64,000 bases of DNA from Clostridia bacterium (GTDB taxonomy: Bacteria > Bacillota > Clostridia > Oscillospirales > CAG-272): assembly GCA_017504405.1 (NCBI GenBank), contig JAFVRG010000011.1, positions 108,497 to 172,496 on the forward strand, given 5' to 3'. How positions within the stretch are numbered: position 1 is the first letter of the stretch; every line of letters begins with the position of its first letter. Of this stretch, positions 42,462 through 51,900 are shown one piece after another. The translations under genes and the position numbers were made by a program. The notes below the pieces were generated by a model, which was not told the origin of the DNA, did no database searches, and worked only from the letters and a program-made list of their open reading frames with translations.

Positions 42462-44024
42462 TTATTTTTCGATGATGAGGCTGGTTATGCCGTCGAGGGA
42501 GATGGGGGAATCGGGCTCGTCAGCTATCTCCTTGCCAATACCGTTCTGCTCGCAAAGCTCCAAAGGATGCACACGGTATTTCTTCGCTATCTGCCACAGG
42601 GTTGCGCCCATAGGATAGCACACCGTCAAATCTGCGTCAGAGTCGCCGTTCTCGCAGGGTATGGGGGTTGCGCCGCACAGATTTTTCACAGATTTGTGCT
42701 CGTGGGCAGTTACGGCGATGCTGCACTGAACCTCAAACGAGATGCCCTTTGTATCAATTCTCGCCTTCGCTCCCACAGCCTCGCCTCTGCAATCGAGCAT
42801 AGCGCCCTCCTGGGCACGCAGGTCGGTTTCACGGCTGACGGGTATCGAATATTCAAACGAGCAATACTGCGTTCCCGGCAAATCAGAGGCTACGGTTGTG
42901 AGTACCGACACACAGCAATTGCCCTTTACCACTGCTCTGCCGTTTTCCGCAACAACCTCCTTGATATCGAGGCGTGCGTCTGTGTCAATTACCGACAAAA
43001 CGGTTTCGTTTTTTGTATCCTCGCCCGAGCCGTCGAGGGTGAATGAGGACATAGCAGAGCCAATAAAGCTCTCAATAGGCATATCCTCGTATACACACTC
43101 GTATTCGCAGCTTGTGGAATACATATCGTCAGTCAGAGTGATTTTATCATTGGTATAGGTTGATGCCGTGAGCGACATTGCCGCATCCATCATAACCGTT
43201 GCGTTGCCCTGACCGCTGAGGGCTACGTCAACCGAGCTGATACAGCCGTATGCCGTTGCGTTATGCGTGGCGTTTGCTCCCTCAACCGCAACCGTTTCCT
43301 CAAAGGGAATACGGCGCACCTGAGAAAAGGCAGAGCCGTTTTCGGGACAATATATGCACCGAACGGTAGCCTCGCCTCGGCAAACCACTCCGCCCTCAAC
43401 CGCACGTGCCTCATTAACGAGCACCTTGCCGTCGCAGAATATCACCTTTATATTTTCAGTGCCGTATCCGTCAAGGGTGAAGCTGTCTGCGAGTGTTGTT
43501 TCGTGCCCTGAGGACGTATACGTACGGGACGAGAGGTGCTGATGCGAGAGCCGCTCGACGTCATCGCCTGCGCTTGCAAGGGTTTTGGGTATTATAGCAT
43601 CGTATCTTACATGGGGGGTTGCGTGTACCGTTGCTCTTATACTGATTTTTCTCGGGCCGCCAAGACGGTAGCTGACGTGCGCAAGCACGGTATCGGCACT
43701 CACCGTTGCTCCTGCGCTGTCGGTGGGTACGGGTACTGAAAATTCATAATCAGAGGTGTGCGACGAGGATACTATTCCGCCCTCGCCGTCGGAATATATA
43801 ACCGTGTGGCATACACTGCCTGCAAATTCCGCACGTCCCCCCGAAACGAATCTGCCCTCGGGAAGAATACGTGAGCTGACACGCAAAATCTTGCGTATCT
43901 CGGGCAGATAGTCGGGTAGTGTCCATTCACCCGAGGTCTCGGTAATTACCGCCTCCTTAGCTCCGTCACGCTGTATGCAGGTATCCTCTGCGAGCTGTGT
44001 TGAAAAAACCTGTGCTTTCTCCAT
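42462..44024 (-). CDS. sipL: SipL-like spore coat morphogenesis protein (SPOCS + LysM)
   Basis: 520 aa, nearly the length of SipL of Clostridioides difficile. It has repeated DUF3794/SPOCS domains (three copies between residues 25 and 440, the first with PDYLPEIRKILRVS) and a C-terminal LysM domain (about 470-520, VCYPMGATLWQIAKKYRVHPLELCEQNG). SipL links SpoIVA on the forespore surface to coat assembly through its LysM. Start preceded by AAAAGGAG. Next to hprK on the same strand and facing sigG. Confidence 0.82.
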   Translation of the reverse strand: MEKAQVFSTQLAEDTCIQRDGAKEAVITETSGEWTLPDYLPEIRKILRVSSRILPEGRFVSGGRAEFAGSVCHTVIYSDGEGGIVSSSHTSDYEFSVPVPTDSAGATVSADTVLAHVSYRLGGPRKISIRATVHATPHVRYDAIIPKTLASAGDDVERLSHQHLSSRTYTSSGHETTLADSFTLDGYGTENIKVIFCDGKVLVNEARAVEGGVVCRGEATVRCIYCPENGSAFSQVRRIPFEETVAVEGANATHNATAYGCISSVDVALSGQGNATVMMDAAMSLTASTYTNDKITLTDDMYSTSCEYECVYEDMPIESFIGSAMSSFTLDGSGEDTKNETVLSVIDTDARLDIKEVVAENGRAVVKGNCCVSVLTTVASDLPGTQYCSFEYSIPVSRETDLRAQEGAMLDCRGEAVGAKARIDTKGISFEVQCSIAVTAHEHKSVKNLCGATPIPCENGDSDADLTVCYPMGATLWQIAKKYRVHPLELCEQNGIGKEIADEPDSPISLDGITSLIIEK

Positions 44025-44096
44025 AAAAAAACGCTCCTTTTTACAAAATACACTAAATGTATATTCGCAAAACGGGGCGTTTATGCTATTTATTTA

Positions 44097-45029
44097 TCAG
44101 ATACCCATCTGCTCCATAAGGCGCTTGTTGAATTCCTTTGCAGTATCGTAGCCCATCTTCTTCTGACGGTTGTTCATCGCCGCTATCTCAACTATTACCG
44201 CGAGGTTACGTCCGGGGCTTACCGGTATTGTTATCGAGGGAATTTTAATTCCGAGTATCTCGGTGGTTTCGGTGTCAAGACCTATCCTGTCGTACATTTT
44301 TCCGTTTTCCCACTGCTCGAGGTTTATGATGAGGTCTATCTTCTCGGTATCCTTTACCGAGCCCATACCGAACAGTCGGCGCACGTCAACTATGCCGATA
44401 CCTCTCAGCTCGACGTAGTGGCGAATTATTTCGGGGGCAGAGCCGACGAGCGCACGCTTCGACACCTTTTTAATTTCAACGGCGTCGTCAGCAATAAGGC
44501 GGTGTCCACGCTTCACAAGCTCAATTGCATTCTCACTCTTACCTATTCCGCTGTCGCCGAGGAGCAGAACACCCTCGCCGTAAACCTCAACGAGAACGCC
44601 GTGGCGTGTAATTCTCGGTCCGAGCTGCACGTTTAAGTAGGATATGATAGCCGCCATTATCTCACTGGTTCTCTCCTCGGTTTTCAAGAGGGGAACGCCG
44701 TATCTCTCCGCAAGCTCCACGCATACGGGGAAAATCTCCTGATTGGTGGTGAAAACAACTCCGACGGGCTTCGTTGCGAAAAACGTCTCGAGTGCTTTTG
44801 CCCTCTCGCTCTCGGAGAGCTGAGACAGGTAGACGTGCTCCACCCTACCTATTATTTGCACACGCTCTGCCTCGTAATGGTCGTAAAATCCCGCAAACTG
44901 AAGTCCCGGTCTGTTTACTCTGGTCGAGGAGATAGTCAGATTTTGGGGTAAATCGGGCAGATATACCGCCTCAAGGTCGTTGTCGGCAATAAAGCGCTCG
45001 TAGGATACGCTGTATATTTTTTCTTCCAT
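44097..45029 (-). CDS. hprK: HPr kinase/phosphorylase
   Basis: 310 aa. Phosphorylates and dephosphorylates Ser46 of HPr, setting carbon catabolite repression in Firmicutes. Walker A GDSGIGKSENA, the signature GIGIVDVRRLFG, and the C-terminal Capture segment IPVSPGRNLAVIVEIAAMN are complete; the N-terminal domain covers residues 1 to about 130. Start 45029 has AGAGGTGG; the 14 codons before it are unlikely to be translated. Confidence 0.95.
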   Translation of the reverse strand: MEEKIYSVSYERFIADNDLEAVYLPDLPQNLTISSTRVNRPGLQFAGFYDHYEAERVQIIGRVEHVYLSQLSESERAKALETFFATKPVGVVFTTNQEIFPVCVELAERYGVPLLKTEERTSEIMAAIISYLNVQLGPRITRHGVLVEVYGEGVLLLGDSGIGKSENAIELVKRGHRLIADDAVEIKKVSKRALVGSAPEIIRHYVELRGIGIVDVRRLFGMGSVKDTEKIDLIINLEQWENGKMYDRIGLDTETTEILGIKIPSITIPVSPGRNLAVIVEIAAMNNRQKKMGYDTAKEFNKRLMEQMGI

Positions 45030-45115
45030 TTTTCCACCTCTTGCTTTTTTCTTGCTTCCATTATACAACAAAAATATGAAAAAATAAATATTTTTTTAAT
45101 ATATTTGCAAATAAA

Positions 45116-45144
45116 TTGATTTTCTCTCAAAAATATGCTACAAT
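45116..45144 (+). promoter_or_regulatory. Promoter of the PpiC-like lipoprotein gene
   Basis: TTGATT (45116-45121), 17 bp, TACAAT (45139-45144). Confidence 0.8.
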
Positions 45145-45181
45145 CTATATTGATATTTTACAGTAAAATAAGGAATGATAT

Positions 45182-46186
45182 ATGAAAAAGCTTTTATCAG
45201 TTTTGCTTGTGGCGGTGATGCTTGTGTCTACGCTCTCGCTCTTTTCCTGCTCGGATAAATATTACGACGAGGTCGAGCCTGTGGGCAACGAGGACGAAAC
45301 CGTGCTCTCCACAAAATACGGCGACGTGAAATACGATTTATTCCGTGCCTTCTACCTCACATACAAAAACGGCGGATATTCACATAGCGACAGCGCACGC
45401 ATGGCAATTGACAACGCCCTCGACATTCTCGCAGTATTTGCGCTGTGCGAGGATATGGACATAGACACCGAGTCAAGGGATATATATAATAAGGTTGACG
45501 ATATAATCGTTGCCTGCGTGGACGGCGGCACGGTTGACGGCGTCGAATATCAGGGATACGGCGATTTTGACAAGTATCTCGCCGCTATTTCCGCTATGTA
45601 TATGACCGACAGGGTTAACCGACTGATAATACGCTATTCTCTGTGCGAGAATATGCTGATAGAGAAATTTAAGGAAGTGACTACGCCCACAAACGAGGCT
45701 GTCAAGGAATATTTCCTCTCCGACGATTGTATCAGGATTACCTGGTTTGTTTCCGAATACAGGGAGAGCGCAGACAGGGCGCACGCCGCTCTCGCAGGGC
45801 TGTCGGGCGATGATGCGATAACAAACGTTTTCGTTCAGTATTCCCTCGCAACCGTATCTGCGAGCAGTCAGAAAAACGGCTGGTATTTAGGAAAGAGCGA
45901 ATCCTCACAGGAGCTTCGTAACGTATCCGACAGGGCGTTTGCGCTCGGTGTCGGTGAGTACAGCGAGGTTATGCTCGGCGGTGACGGAAATTACTATATA
46001 GTTTACAGAATGGAAAAGGTTGCCTCCTACGTTGACACAAACCTTTCCGACGTCAAGAGCTCGTATATTTATAACGAGCTGGGCAAAACGCTGGATACTG
46101 CGAAGGCGGATATGCGCGCAGGCGTCAGCTATAGCGATTTTTACAATCAGATAACGGCAAATGACGGCGTAGGTATTGTGCAGTGA
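45182..46186 (+). CDS. PpiC-like peptidyl-prolyl isomerase lipoprotein
   Basis: 334 aa. Lipobox FSC with Cys23 after a clear signal peptide. The mature part has a SurA/PrsA-type helical N-domain and a weak parvulin-like domain near 200-300 (SQKNGWYLGKSESSQEL...AFALGVGEYSEVMLGGDGNYYIVYRMEKV). This is the usual arrangement of PrsA-type foldases on the outer membrane face of the cell membrane. The isomerase domain looks reduced and may be inactive. AGGAATG precedes the ATG. Overlaps the next gene by 4 bp. Confidence 0.7.
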   Translation: MKKLLSVLLVAVMLVSTLSLFSCSDKYYDEVEPVGNEDETVLSTKYGDVKYDLFRAFYLTYKNGGYSHSDSARMAIDNALDILAVFALCEDMDIDTESRDIYNKVDDIIVACVDGGTVDGVEYQGYGDFDKYLAAISAMYMTDRVNRLIIRYSLCENMLIEKFKEVTTPTNEAVKEYFLSDDCIRITWFVSEYRESADRAHAALAGLSGDDAITNVFVQYSLATVSASSQKNGWYLGKSESSQELRNVSDRAFALGVGEYSEVMLGGDGNYYIVYRMEKVASYVDTNLSDVKSSYIYNELGKTLDTAKADMRAGVSYSDFYNQITANDGVGIVQ

Positions 46187-46716
46187 AGGTGAATTTTGAT
46201 TATATTGACGTAACAGCCCTAATCGGCGTGTTCCACACAGGCGTCGCCCAGGAGCTCGACAACTCGATAGGCTGTTATTATGAGGGACACAACGACCGAG
46301 TAGCATACGTGTATTCCAACGGACGTGCAATAATCAGGGCAATGACTGTTTTGGCAAAGCAGCTCTGCATTTCGAGAATGACATCCGGCTTTGCAATACG
46401 GTTAACCGAGGGCGAATCTGCCTATTGCATTTCATTTTTGTTTTCAACGGCAAAGAAGAGCCCGGAATACGGCAGCTGTGACGTACTCAGCCACGCACCC
46501 TCGCTCGAAATATCACAAAATGCGTTAGAATTTGCAATAAATACCGCAAAGGACGGCGGATTTGAGATTTGCCTGACAAGGAAGGGCACGCTCGGCTCAT
46601 TCGATTTTATTTTCGGAAAAACCGACAGGCTGATTCCTCTTGAGGCCTCGGTAGCCCACGCCAAGGATTTTGAATACGTCAGTGAGGAATTTTTCGGCGT
46701 AATAGATGCGTTTTAA
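46183..46716 (+). CDS. Unknown 177-aa protein, coupled to the PpiC-like gene
   Basis: Starts with GTG within GTGA, so it shares bases with the stop of the previous gene and is translationally coupled. Cytoplasmic by composition: no signal or membrane helix. Alternating beta and helix segments (FDYIDVTALIGVFHT, AYVYSNGRAIIRAMTVLAKQL, NALEFAINTAKDGGFEICLT) suggest a small alpha/beta domain. I do not recognise the family. The gene lies between a foldase-like lipoprotein and SpoIVB, and a terminator follows. Confidence 0.6.
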   Translation: MKVNFDYIDVTALIGVFHTGVAQELDNSIGCYYEGHNDRVAYVYSNGRAIIRAMTVLAKQLCISRMTSGFAIRLTEGESAYCISFLFSTAKKSPEYGSCDVLSHAPSLEISQNALEFAINTAKDGGFEICLTRKGTLGSFDFIFGKTDRLIPLEASVAHAKDFEYVSEEFFGVIDAF

Positions 46717-46723
46717 CTTCAAG

Positions 46724-46760
46724 CGGAAAACACAAAAGCGTGTTTTCCGTTTTTTGTTTT
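46724..46760 (+). terminator. Terminator after the unknown 177-aa gene
   Basis: CGGAAAACA and TGTTTTCCG with CAAAAGCG between, then TTTTTTGTTTTTT. It separates this gene from spoIVB. Confidence 0.85.
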
Positions 46761-46842
46761 TTGATTATTATTTTTCAACTTATAAGACAGAGGAGAAATG
46801 AGCAAATTATATAAGACACAAATAAGTTTCGGTGGGTTAAAA

Positions 46843-47925
46843 ATGAAAAACAAATTAAAAAGTTTTGGTGTGTCACTATTGACGTTTTTCTCGCTTTTAT
46901 CCCTTCTGCTCCTGCCTTTGGGGGGCATATCTGCATACGGTGAAAATTCGGTCGAGGAGCTTTGCCCCTATACGGAGCAATGCTCGTCGGAGCAGCTCTT
47001 GCTGTATCCCGGCGGAATGCCGTTTGGAGTGAGGATAAAAACGGGCGGCGCTTTTATATGCGCTGTAATTGATTTTACAAGTGGGGGTGCAAATGCCTCG
47101 CCTGCGAGAGATGCCGGGCTGTGCACGGGTGATATAATAATTAAGGTAAACGGCGAGGATGCAACAGACGTACGTGGGATAACGGATAAAATTGAGGGTG
47201 CGGGAGCGAATGGGCTCACTCTGACGGTTTTGCGTCACGGGGTTGAGAGTAATATCAGCATAGCTCCCAAAATAGACGATAAGGACGGAAAATACAAGCT
47301 CGGTGTAAGGATAAGGGACACGAGCGCAGGAATAGGAACTGTTACCTATATAATGCCCGACGGGGCTGTTTTCGGCGGGCTCGGACACGGTATATGCGAT
47401 TCGGAAAACGGCGAGCTGATACCGATTGCGAGCGGCAGTGTAAACGAGGTTGAGATAGACGGAATAGTAAAGGGCGAGGTCGGCAAGCCGGGCGAGCTGC
47501 GTGGCAGAATACTTGCAGGCTCTGCGGGGACGCTGATTTCTAATACAGATTGCGGAACGTTTGGCGTTTTTGACCGCCAGCCCGTGCTGTGCGAGCCAAT
47601 GCCGATAGCAACGAAGCGAGAGGTTAAAAACGGTATGGCAGAGGTGCTCTGCTCGCTCGACGGCGAGGGGGTTAAGCGTTACGCCGTTGAGATTTACGAC
47701 GTGAGATACAACGACGCAAAAACAAAGAATTTTATGATAAAGGTCAAGGACGCCGCCCTGCTCGAAAAGACGGGCGGCATAGTTCAGGGAATGAGCGGCT
47801 CACCGCTTATTCAGGACGGAAAAATAATAGGTGCGGTGACGCACGTTCTGATAAACGACCCGACCTCAGGCTACGGCATTTTTATCGAAAATATGCTCGA
47901 AAACACCCCAAAGTCTTTGCAATAA
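46843..47925 (+). CDS. spoIVB: SpoIVB serine peptidase
   Basis: 360 aa. Signal/anchor helix (about 5-27), a PDZ domain (about 55-145, RDAGLCTGDIIIKVNGEDATD), and a serine peptidase domain of family S55: catalytic His in GLGHGICD and Ser in GMSGSPLIQDGKIIGAVTHV. SpoIVB cleaves SpoIVFA in the intermembrane space and releases the sigma-K checkpoint. Two starts are possible: ATG at 46798 (GAGGAG only 2 nt away) and ATG at 46843 with GGTGGG 5 nt away, which I prefer because it places the signal helix at the N-terminus. Confidence 0.9.
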   Translation: MKNKLKSFGVSLLTFFSLLSLLLLPLGGISAYGENSVEELCPYTEQCSSEQLLLYPGGMPFGVRIKTGGAFICAVIDFTSGGANASPARDAGLCTGDIIIKVNGEDATDVRGITDKIEGAGANGLTLTVLRHGVESNISIAPKIDDKDGKYKLGVRIRDTSAGIGTVTYIMPDGAVFGGLGHGICDSENGELIPIASGSVNEVEIDGIVKGEVGKPGELRGRILAGSAGTLISNTDCGTFGVFDRQPVLCEPMPIATKREVKNGMAEVLCSLDGEGVKRYAVEIYDVRYNDAKTKNFMIKVKDAALLEKTGGIVQGMSGSPLIQDGKIIGAVTHVLINDPTSGYGIFIENMLENTPKSLQ

Positions 47926-47926
47926 A

Positions 47927-47949
47927 AAAGGGCGGCACTGCCGCCCTTT
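47927..47949 (+). terminator. Terminator of spoIVB
   Basis: AAAGGGCGGCA-C-TGCCGCCCTTT directly after the stop, with A and T runs. Confidence 0.9.
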
Positions 47950-48044
47950 ATGCTTCCTTTTTTATTTAAAAATGTCCTGTTCAAGAAAATTCCTTTTTGC
48001 TTAGGAGGGCAATCGAGCATTTTAAAAAATATTCAGCTCTTCTA

Positions 48045-48073
48045 TTGACAAATAAAAAAAACCGTGATATTAT
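48045..48073 (+). promoter_or_regulatory. Promoter of the tracrRNA
   Basis: TTGACA (48045-48050), exactly 17 bp, TATTAT (48068-48073). The expected start is near 48080, at the first base of the anti-repeat. Confidence 0.85.
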
Positions 48074-48079
48074 AATTAT

Positions 48080-48185
48080 GTTCTTATTTCATACCAAGAA
48101 CGAATAGGTTGCTATGATAAGGTTACTACTTATTGTAGTATACCGCAAAGCTCTGACGACCGATTCTTCGGTCGTCATCTTTCTT
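48080..48185 (+). ncRNA. tracrRNA of the type II-C CRISPR system
   Basis: About 105 nt. An anti-repeat, TTATTTCATACCAAGAAC then G-AATAGG, pairs with the 3' two-thirds of the array repeat; CTATGAT pairs with its GTTGTAG end using G-U pairs. Next come the nexus (ATAAGG), a stem TACTAC-TTATT-GTAGTA, and CCGCAAAGCTCTG, which is like the neisserial tracrRNA. A strong hairpin GACGACCG-ATTCTT-CGGTCGTC with TTTCTT ends it. It lies 67 bp from the array, on the far side from cas9. Confidence 0.92.
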
Positions 48186-48252
48186 AAAGCCATCTTTTAT
48201 TGATTATTGGAATGAAGGCAACCGAGATGAGAGCAATATATGACACCTTGTT

Positions 48253-48618
48253 GTTTTAGTTCCCTATTAGTTCTTGGTATGAAATAACAGAACCGACGTA
48301 ATGGTCCCGGTCACGGTGGTTGTAGTTCCCTATTAGTTCTTGGTATGAAATAACAACGTTACGTTATCGACGACAGGAACGCTAGTTGTAGTTCCCTATT
48401 AGTTCTTGGTATGAAATAACTAAACCATATTGCCACGCACATTGTGCACGGTTGTAGTTCCCTATTAGTTCTTGGTATGAAATAACCGTTGGCGCCGAGT
48501 GATGCGGCCCTCTGCTGTTGTAGTTCCCTATTAGTTCTTGGTATGAAATAACTTGTATTAACAAGCGCCAGCGGCTGCGCCGGTTGTAGCTCCCTATTAG
48601 TTCTTGGTATGAAATAAC
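48253..48618 (+). CRISPR. CRISPR array: 6 repeats of 36 bp, 5 spacers of 30 bp
   Basis: Repeats start at 48253, 48319, 48385, 48451, 48517 and 48583; every spacer is exactly 30 bp. The repeat has the form GTTGTAGTTCCC...TTGGTATGAAATAAC. The first repeat has GTTTTAG instead of GTTGTAG and the last has GTTGTAGC instead of GTTGTAGT; the inner four are identical. The repeat and the tracrRNA anti-repeat show that crRNAs read on the plus strand, towards cas9, as is usual in type II-C. TGG-TATGAA near the repeat end resembles an extended -10, and TTGTAG 18 bp upstream a -35, so each repeat may carry its own promoter (inference). Right after the last repeat, CTAATAGGG is complementary to CCCTATTAG within it. 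Confidence 0.98.
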
Positions 48619-48628
48619 CTAATAGGGC

Positions 48629-48664
48629 AAAAATCCCGTAATTCTTAGGATTTACGGGATTTTT
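48629..48664. terminator. Bidirectional terminator between the array and the cas remnant
   Basis: AAAAATCCCGTAA pairs with TTACGGGATTTTT over TTCTTAGGA, with A and T runs on both sides. It can end both the crRNA transcript and the cas9 transcript. Confidence 0.9.
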
Positions 48665-48718
48665 GTTTTGCAATTTTAATTGGAAATTTGTTTATATTTC
48701 TAACAAATCGTCTGTTTT

Positions 48719-48886
48719 TTAAAAAATTGACAACTGTTCCAGCGCTGAAGGCTTTTCCTCTGAATGAAGTTCACCTACCAAAATTCTAATTGACTCATAC
48801 TGTTTTTCAGTGACTATAATCACTAACTGTTCATTTTTAACAGTTATTTTTGCGGGAGAAGACACAATTATGCTTCTATATCCCAT
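48719..48886 (-). pseudogene. Cas1-Cas2 remnant: Cas1 N-terminus joined in frame to Cas2 C-terminus
   Basis: 55 codons, below the size of most gene calls. The start MGYRSIIVSSPAKI-TVKNEQLVI matches the N-terminal beta-hairpin of type II Cas1 (M-x-[WYF]-R-x-[VI]-...-KL/KI-x-x-K-x-x-x-L). From residue 25 it reads VTEKQYESIRILVGEL and ends QLSIF, the C-terminus of type II-C Cas2 (VTEKQY...LxGE...QL-x-x-F). Nothing lies between. The ATG has GGAGA and sits 21 bp after the cas9 stop, the expected place of cas1. So one in-frame deletion from codon ~23 of cas1 to the last third of cas2 explains it. No integrase activity is possible. Confidence 0.85.
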
Positions 48887-48907
48887 ATATGTTTCTCCGT
48901 AGACGTG

Positions 48908-51900
48908 TTATTTTTTCTTCATTGAATAGTCAACTCTTTTTTCCTTCTCTATTTTGCGAATGTTGCCGAGCACATCAACCTCATACTTTTGAATAATCTG
49001 CATAGTTTTTCCAATTGTGCGTATTTCATAGGTGCTGTCATGCGTAATTGCAGTAATAGCTGCATTTTTGGAATCAAAGCCGCTATAGTAAAGGAATGTT
49101 CTCTCTCCTTTTTGTACTGTTTTCTTATAGGGCAAATCGCTTTTCTTGTTTATAACGTTAAGGCTGATTTCCCTTGAAGAGGTAATGCATATCAAGTCGT
49201 TGGAATAAAGCGAGAAAACAAAATCCTTATCATTCATCAATTTTCTCTTTTTTTGGTTGTTCGAATCCTTGCCCGCAACCGGTGCGTATTGCGGTAAAGC
49301 GTCCTTCACTGTATCTGCTACGTAAACGGGCACAAAATAGTATCCATCACCGTTGATGTAAAAGACGTCGCATCTGACCATACTGTCATTTTTTGCAACA
49401 CCCTTCTTGTCCTGAACCTGTACAAGACTTGAGGAAGTATCAACAACCTTCACCTTCTTAACCACAGGTCCCTCACCGCCGTCCGCCTTTGGCTTGTGAA
49501 ACACAAATCCTTCAAAGGCACGCTTTCCGTCGCCGCCAAATTCCGCAAGACGTTTCTTCAACGCCTCGTATAACAGACGGTCGCTATCACGATTAAAGTA
49601 GCCTTTTATTTCTCCATTCTCGAGTTTAAGAGAGTCGAGAGATACCTTCGAAACAACCTTACCATATTCCAAGAGGCGTCCGCTTCGTACGGTTTCTTTA
49701 TGAGCCGCTCCCCCATTCTTGTGATTACACATGCGAGAAACAAACGGCGATTTTATTGTATCAAGGTCTATTTCCGCATAGCTTTCATAATTCACGTCAT
49801 AGAGCATTTTCCTCAAATTTTCGGTGTTTTGCGTCATTCGTATAGACAGCTCATCCAAGAAATGAGGCCAAGGCCTTGGGAATTTTGTAATCAATTCGCC
49901 CGTTTCTTCATCGAGGAAATAGTCGCCGTTATCCTTCGTTTCCTTATAGTAAGAGTAATTTGAAATTCTGTTTATCATTCCTTGCGTGATGCAACCTATG
50001 ACGACAGCATCTACGGCGTGATGCAAATCTCCGTTCTCTCGAACCTTGTTAATTCCCCACCTTTTACGGACGTAAGACGTAATTGCTCCGTTAACCGCAA
50101 CAACATGACGCTTTTTACCGCTTGCAAATGCAGAGAATATAAGATTTTGCTCTATGTATCCCCTGAGATAGGATGCGATAAACTGTGTGTCCTGCAAGTT
50201 ACGTTGCTTCCACTCCTGCTCATCGGAAATACTCTCTTTGAGCAAGCGTGTTCTCTTTGCTAACCTCAGGTTCGATTGATTTACTCTTATAATAAATTGA
50301 TTGCGTTTTTCCCCTTGTAAATATTGCAGGGGTATACGATTTCCTTTTTGTCGGTTTTCCTTTGCAAGAACGAGCACCTTATTAACCATACGGTCATCGA
50401 AACAAATGCTATAAGGAATAATATGGTCTACGTCTACATATCCGGGCTCTGCAAGCCTTTCGATTTCAATGGCGTCGCCCGAATACATGCACCTTCCATC
50501 CTGCTCCTGCCACAATTTCATTTTTACGAGATTCTGACCGGAAGGATTTTCTATTCTGTATTCGTTGAGCAAGTCACTCATAATTTGCTCGTTTATTGCG
50601 GCGTTTTCGTCCTGAGCCTTTTTAATTTTTTTGCGCTCATCAAAATTTCGTGATAATTCACGTGCAAGCTCAATGTTTATATACGTAGGACTTGTGCCCA
50701 TTTCACGAACAATCGCATTTACAACCTTTATTGTTTGCGATATTGAACGCTTAACGACAGGGCTCGTAATTTCCCTATCATCCGACGGAAGAGGTGGCAA
50801 GTACATTTTAGCAGAGTTTTCATCAGCTTTGAAATTATAACCTGCCATAGAGCAAGCCTTATCATAAGTCATTCCGTTCGACAAAAACGGGATTATTTTT
50901 TTGCAAGCCTTAACTGAAAGATGTCCGAATTTTGAAAAGTTGGGAAGGTTGAGCAACGCTACTATTACGTTTTCTTCAATTCCCGCTTTTTTCAAATCCT
51001 CTGTTATCTTATCATCGGACTGATTTTTGGAAAGCGCCTCGCCGATAGCATCGAGGTCATCGTGTGTGAGTTTTGAAAACGCTTCTTTTGATACCGTTTC
51101 AACACATACCCGAATTTTCTGGTAGATATCAAGATCTTTTAGTTTTGTCTTCTTTTCTTTTTCATCGCCAGCATTCTTTTCATACTGAATACCCTTAAAC
51201 AGATGCTCTTTCGGGATGCCAATGCATTTGCGTATTTGCGCAAAGCTTACATCCTTTTTTTCATGAGCGAGGTTGAATATATCCTTGCGCTCACTTTCAT
51301 TCAGCTCTCTCGTTCCATCACCCATAATTATACGGATATGATTGATGTGCTGCCACAGATTGAACAACTGAAAAGAATACGAAGCCTTAGCAGCACGCAG
51401 TTCACCGTCCTCAAAGGTGCAGTAACCACGCATTCTATCAACCTGATTTCCGCTATACGGACCGCATGCAGGACCTTCGGCAAAAGACCTTTGTCCCAAT
51501 AATATATCAAGATATGCCTTTTCCGTCTGCTCGTCTGCATAATTCGCACCGTACAATCTCTGCGATTCAAAAATCAATCGAGTCTCTGCCTCTATAGAAG
51601 AGCGTTCAACGGTTGCGTTGTAATCGTCGCTCTTATTTCTTTTGTTTTCCGTAAAGGCCTTGTCCAAATGAAACATCTCGCCCACTGTCCGATATCCGTT
51701 TTCCAGACATCTCGTTGTGTTTTGAGATATTGCTGTCAATATTTTTCCGTCTTCCTGTTTGGCGTCCGACTTTCTATTGGATTTATATCCCCTACGTTGA
51801 GCCAAGTGTATCAAAATGCGGGCAAATTCATCAGGTGTTACTTTTTCGTCGAGAGCTCTTGTACGAATTTCGTATATGTCAGACAGCTTTCCGTCATAAA

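Noticed and set aside
48359..48673. Repetitive 104-codon frame opposite the CRISPR array
   Set aside because: It only translates the repeats (YFIPRTNRELQ) on the strand opposite to the crRNAs.
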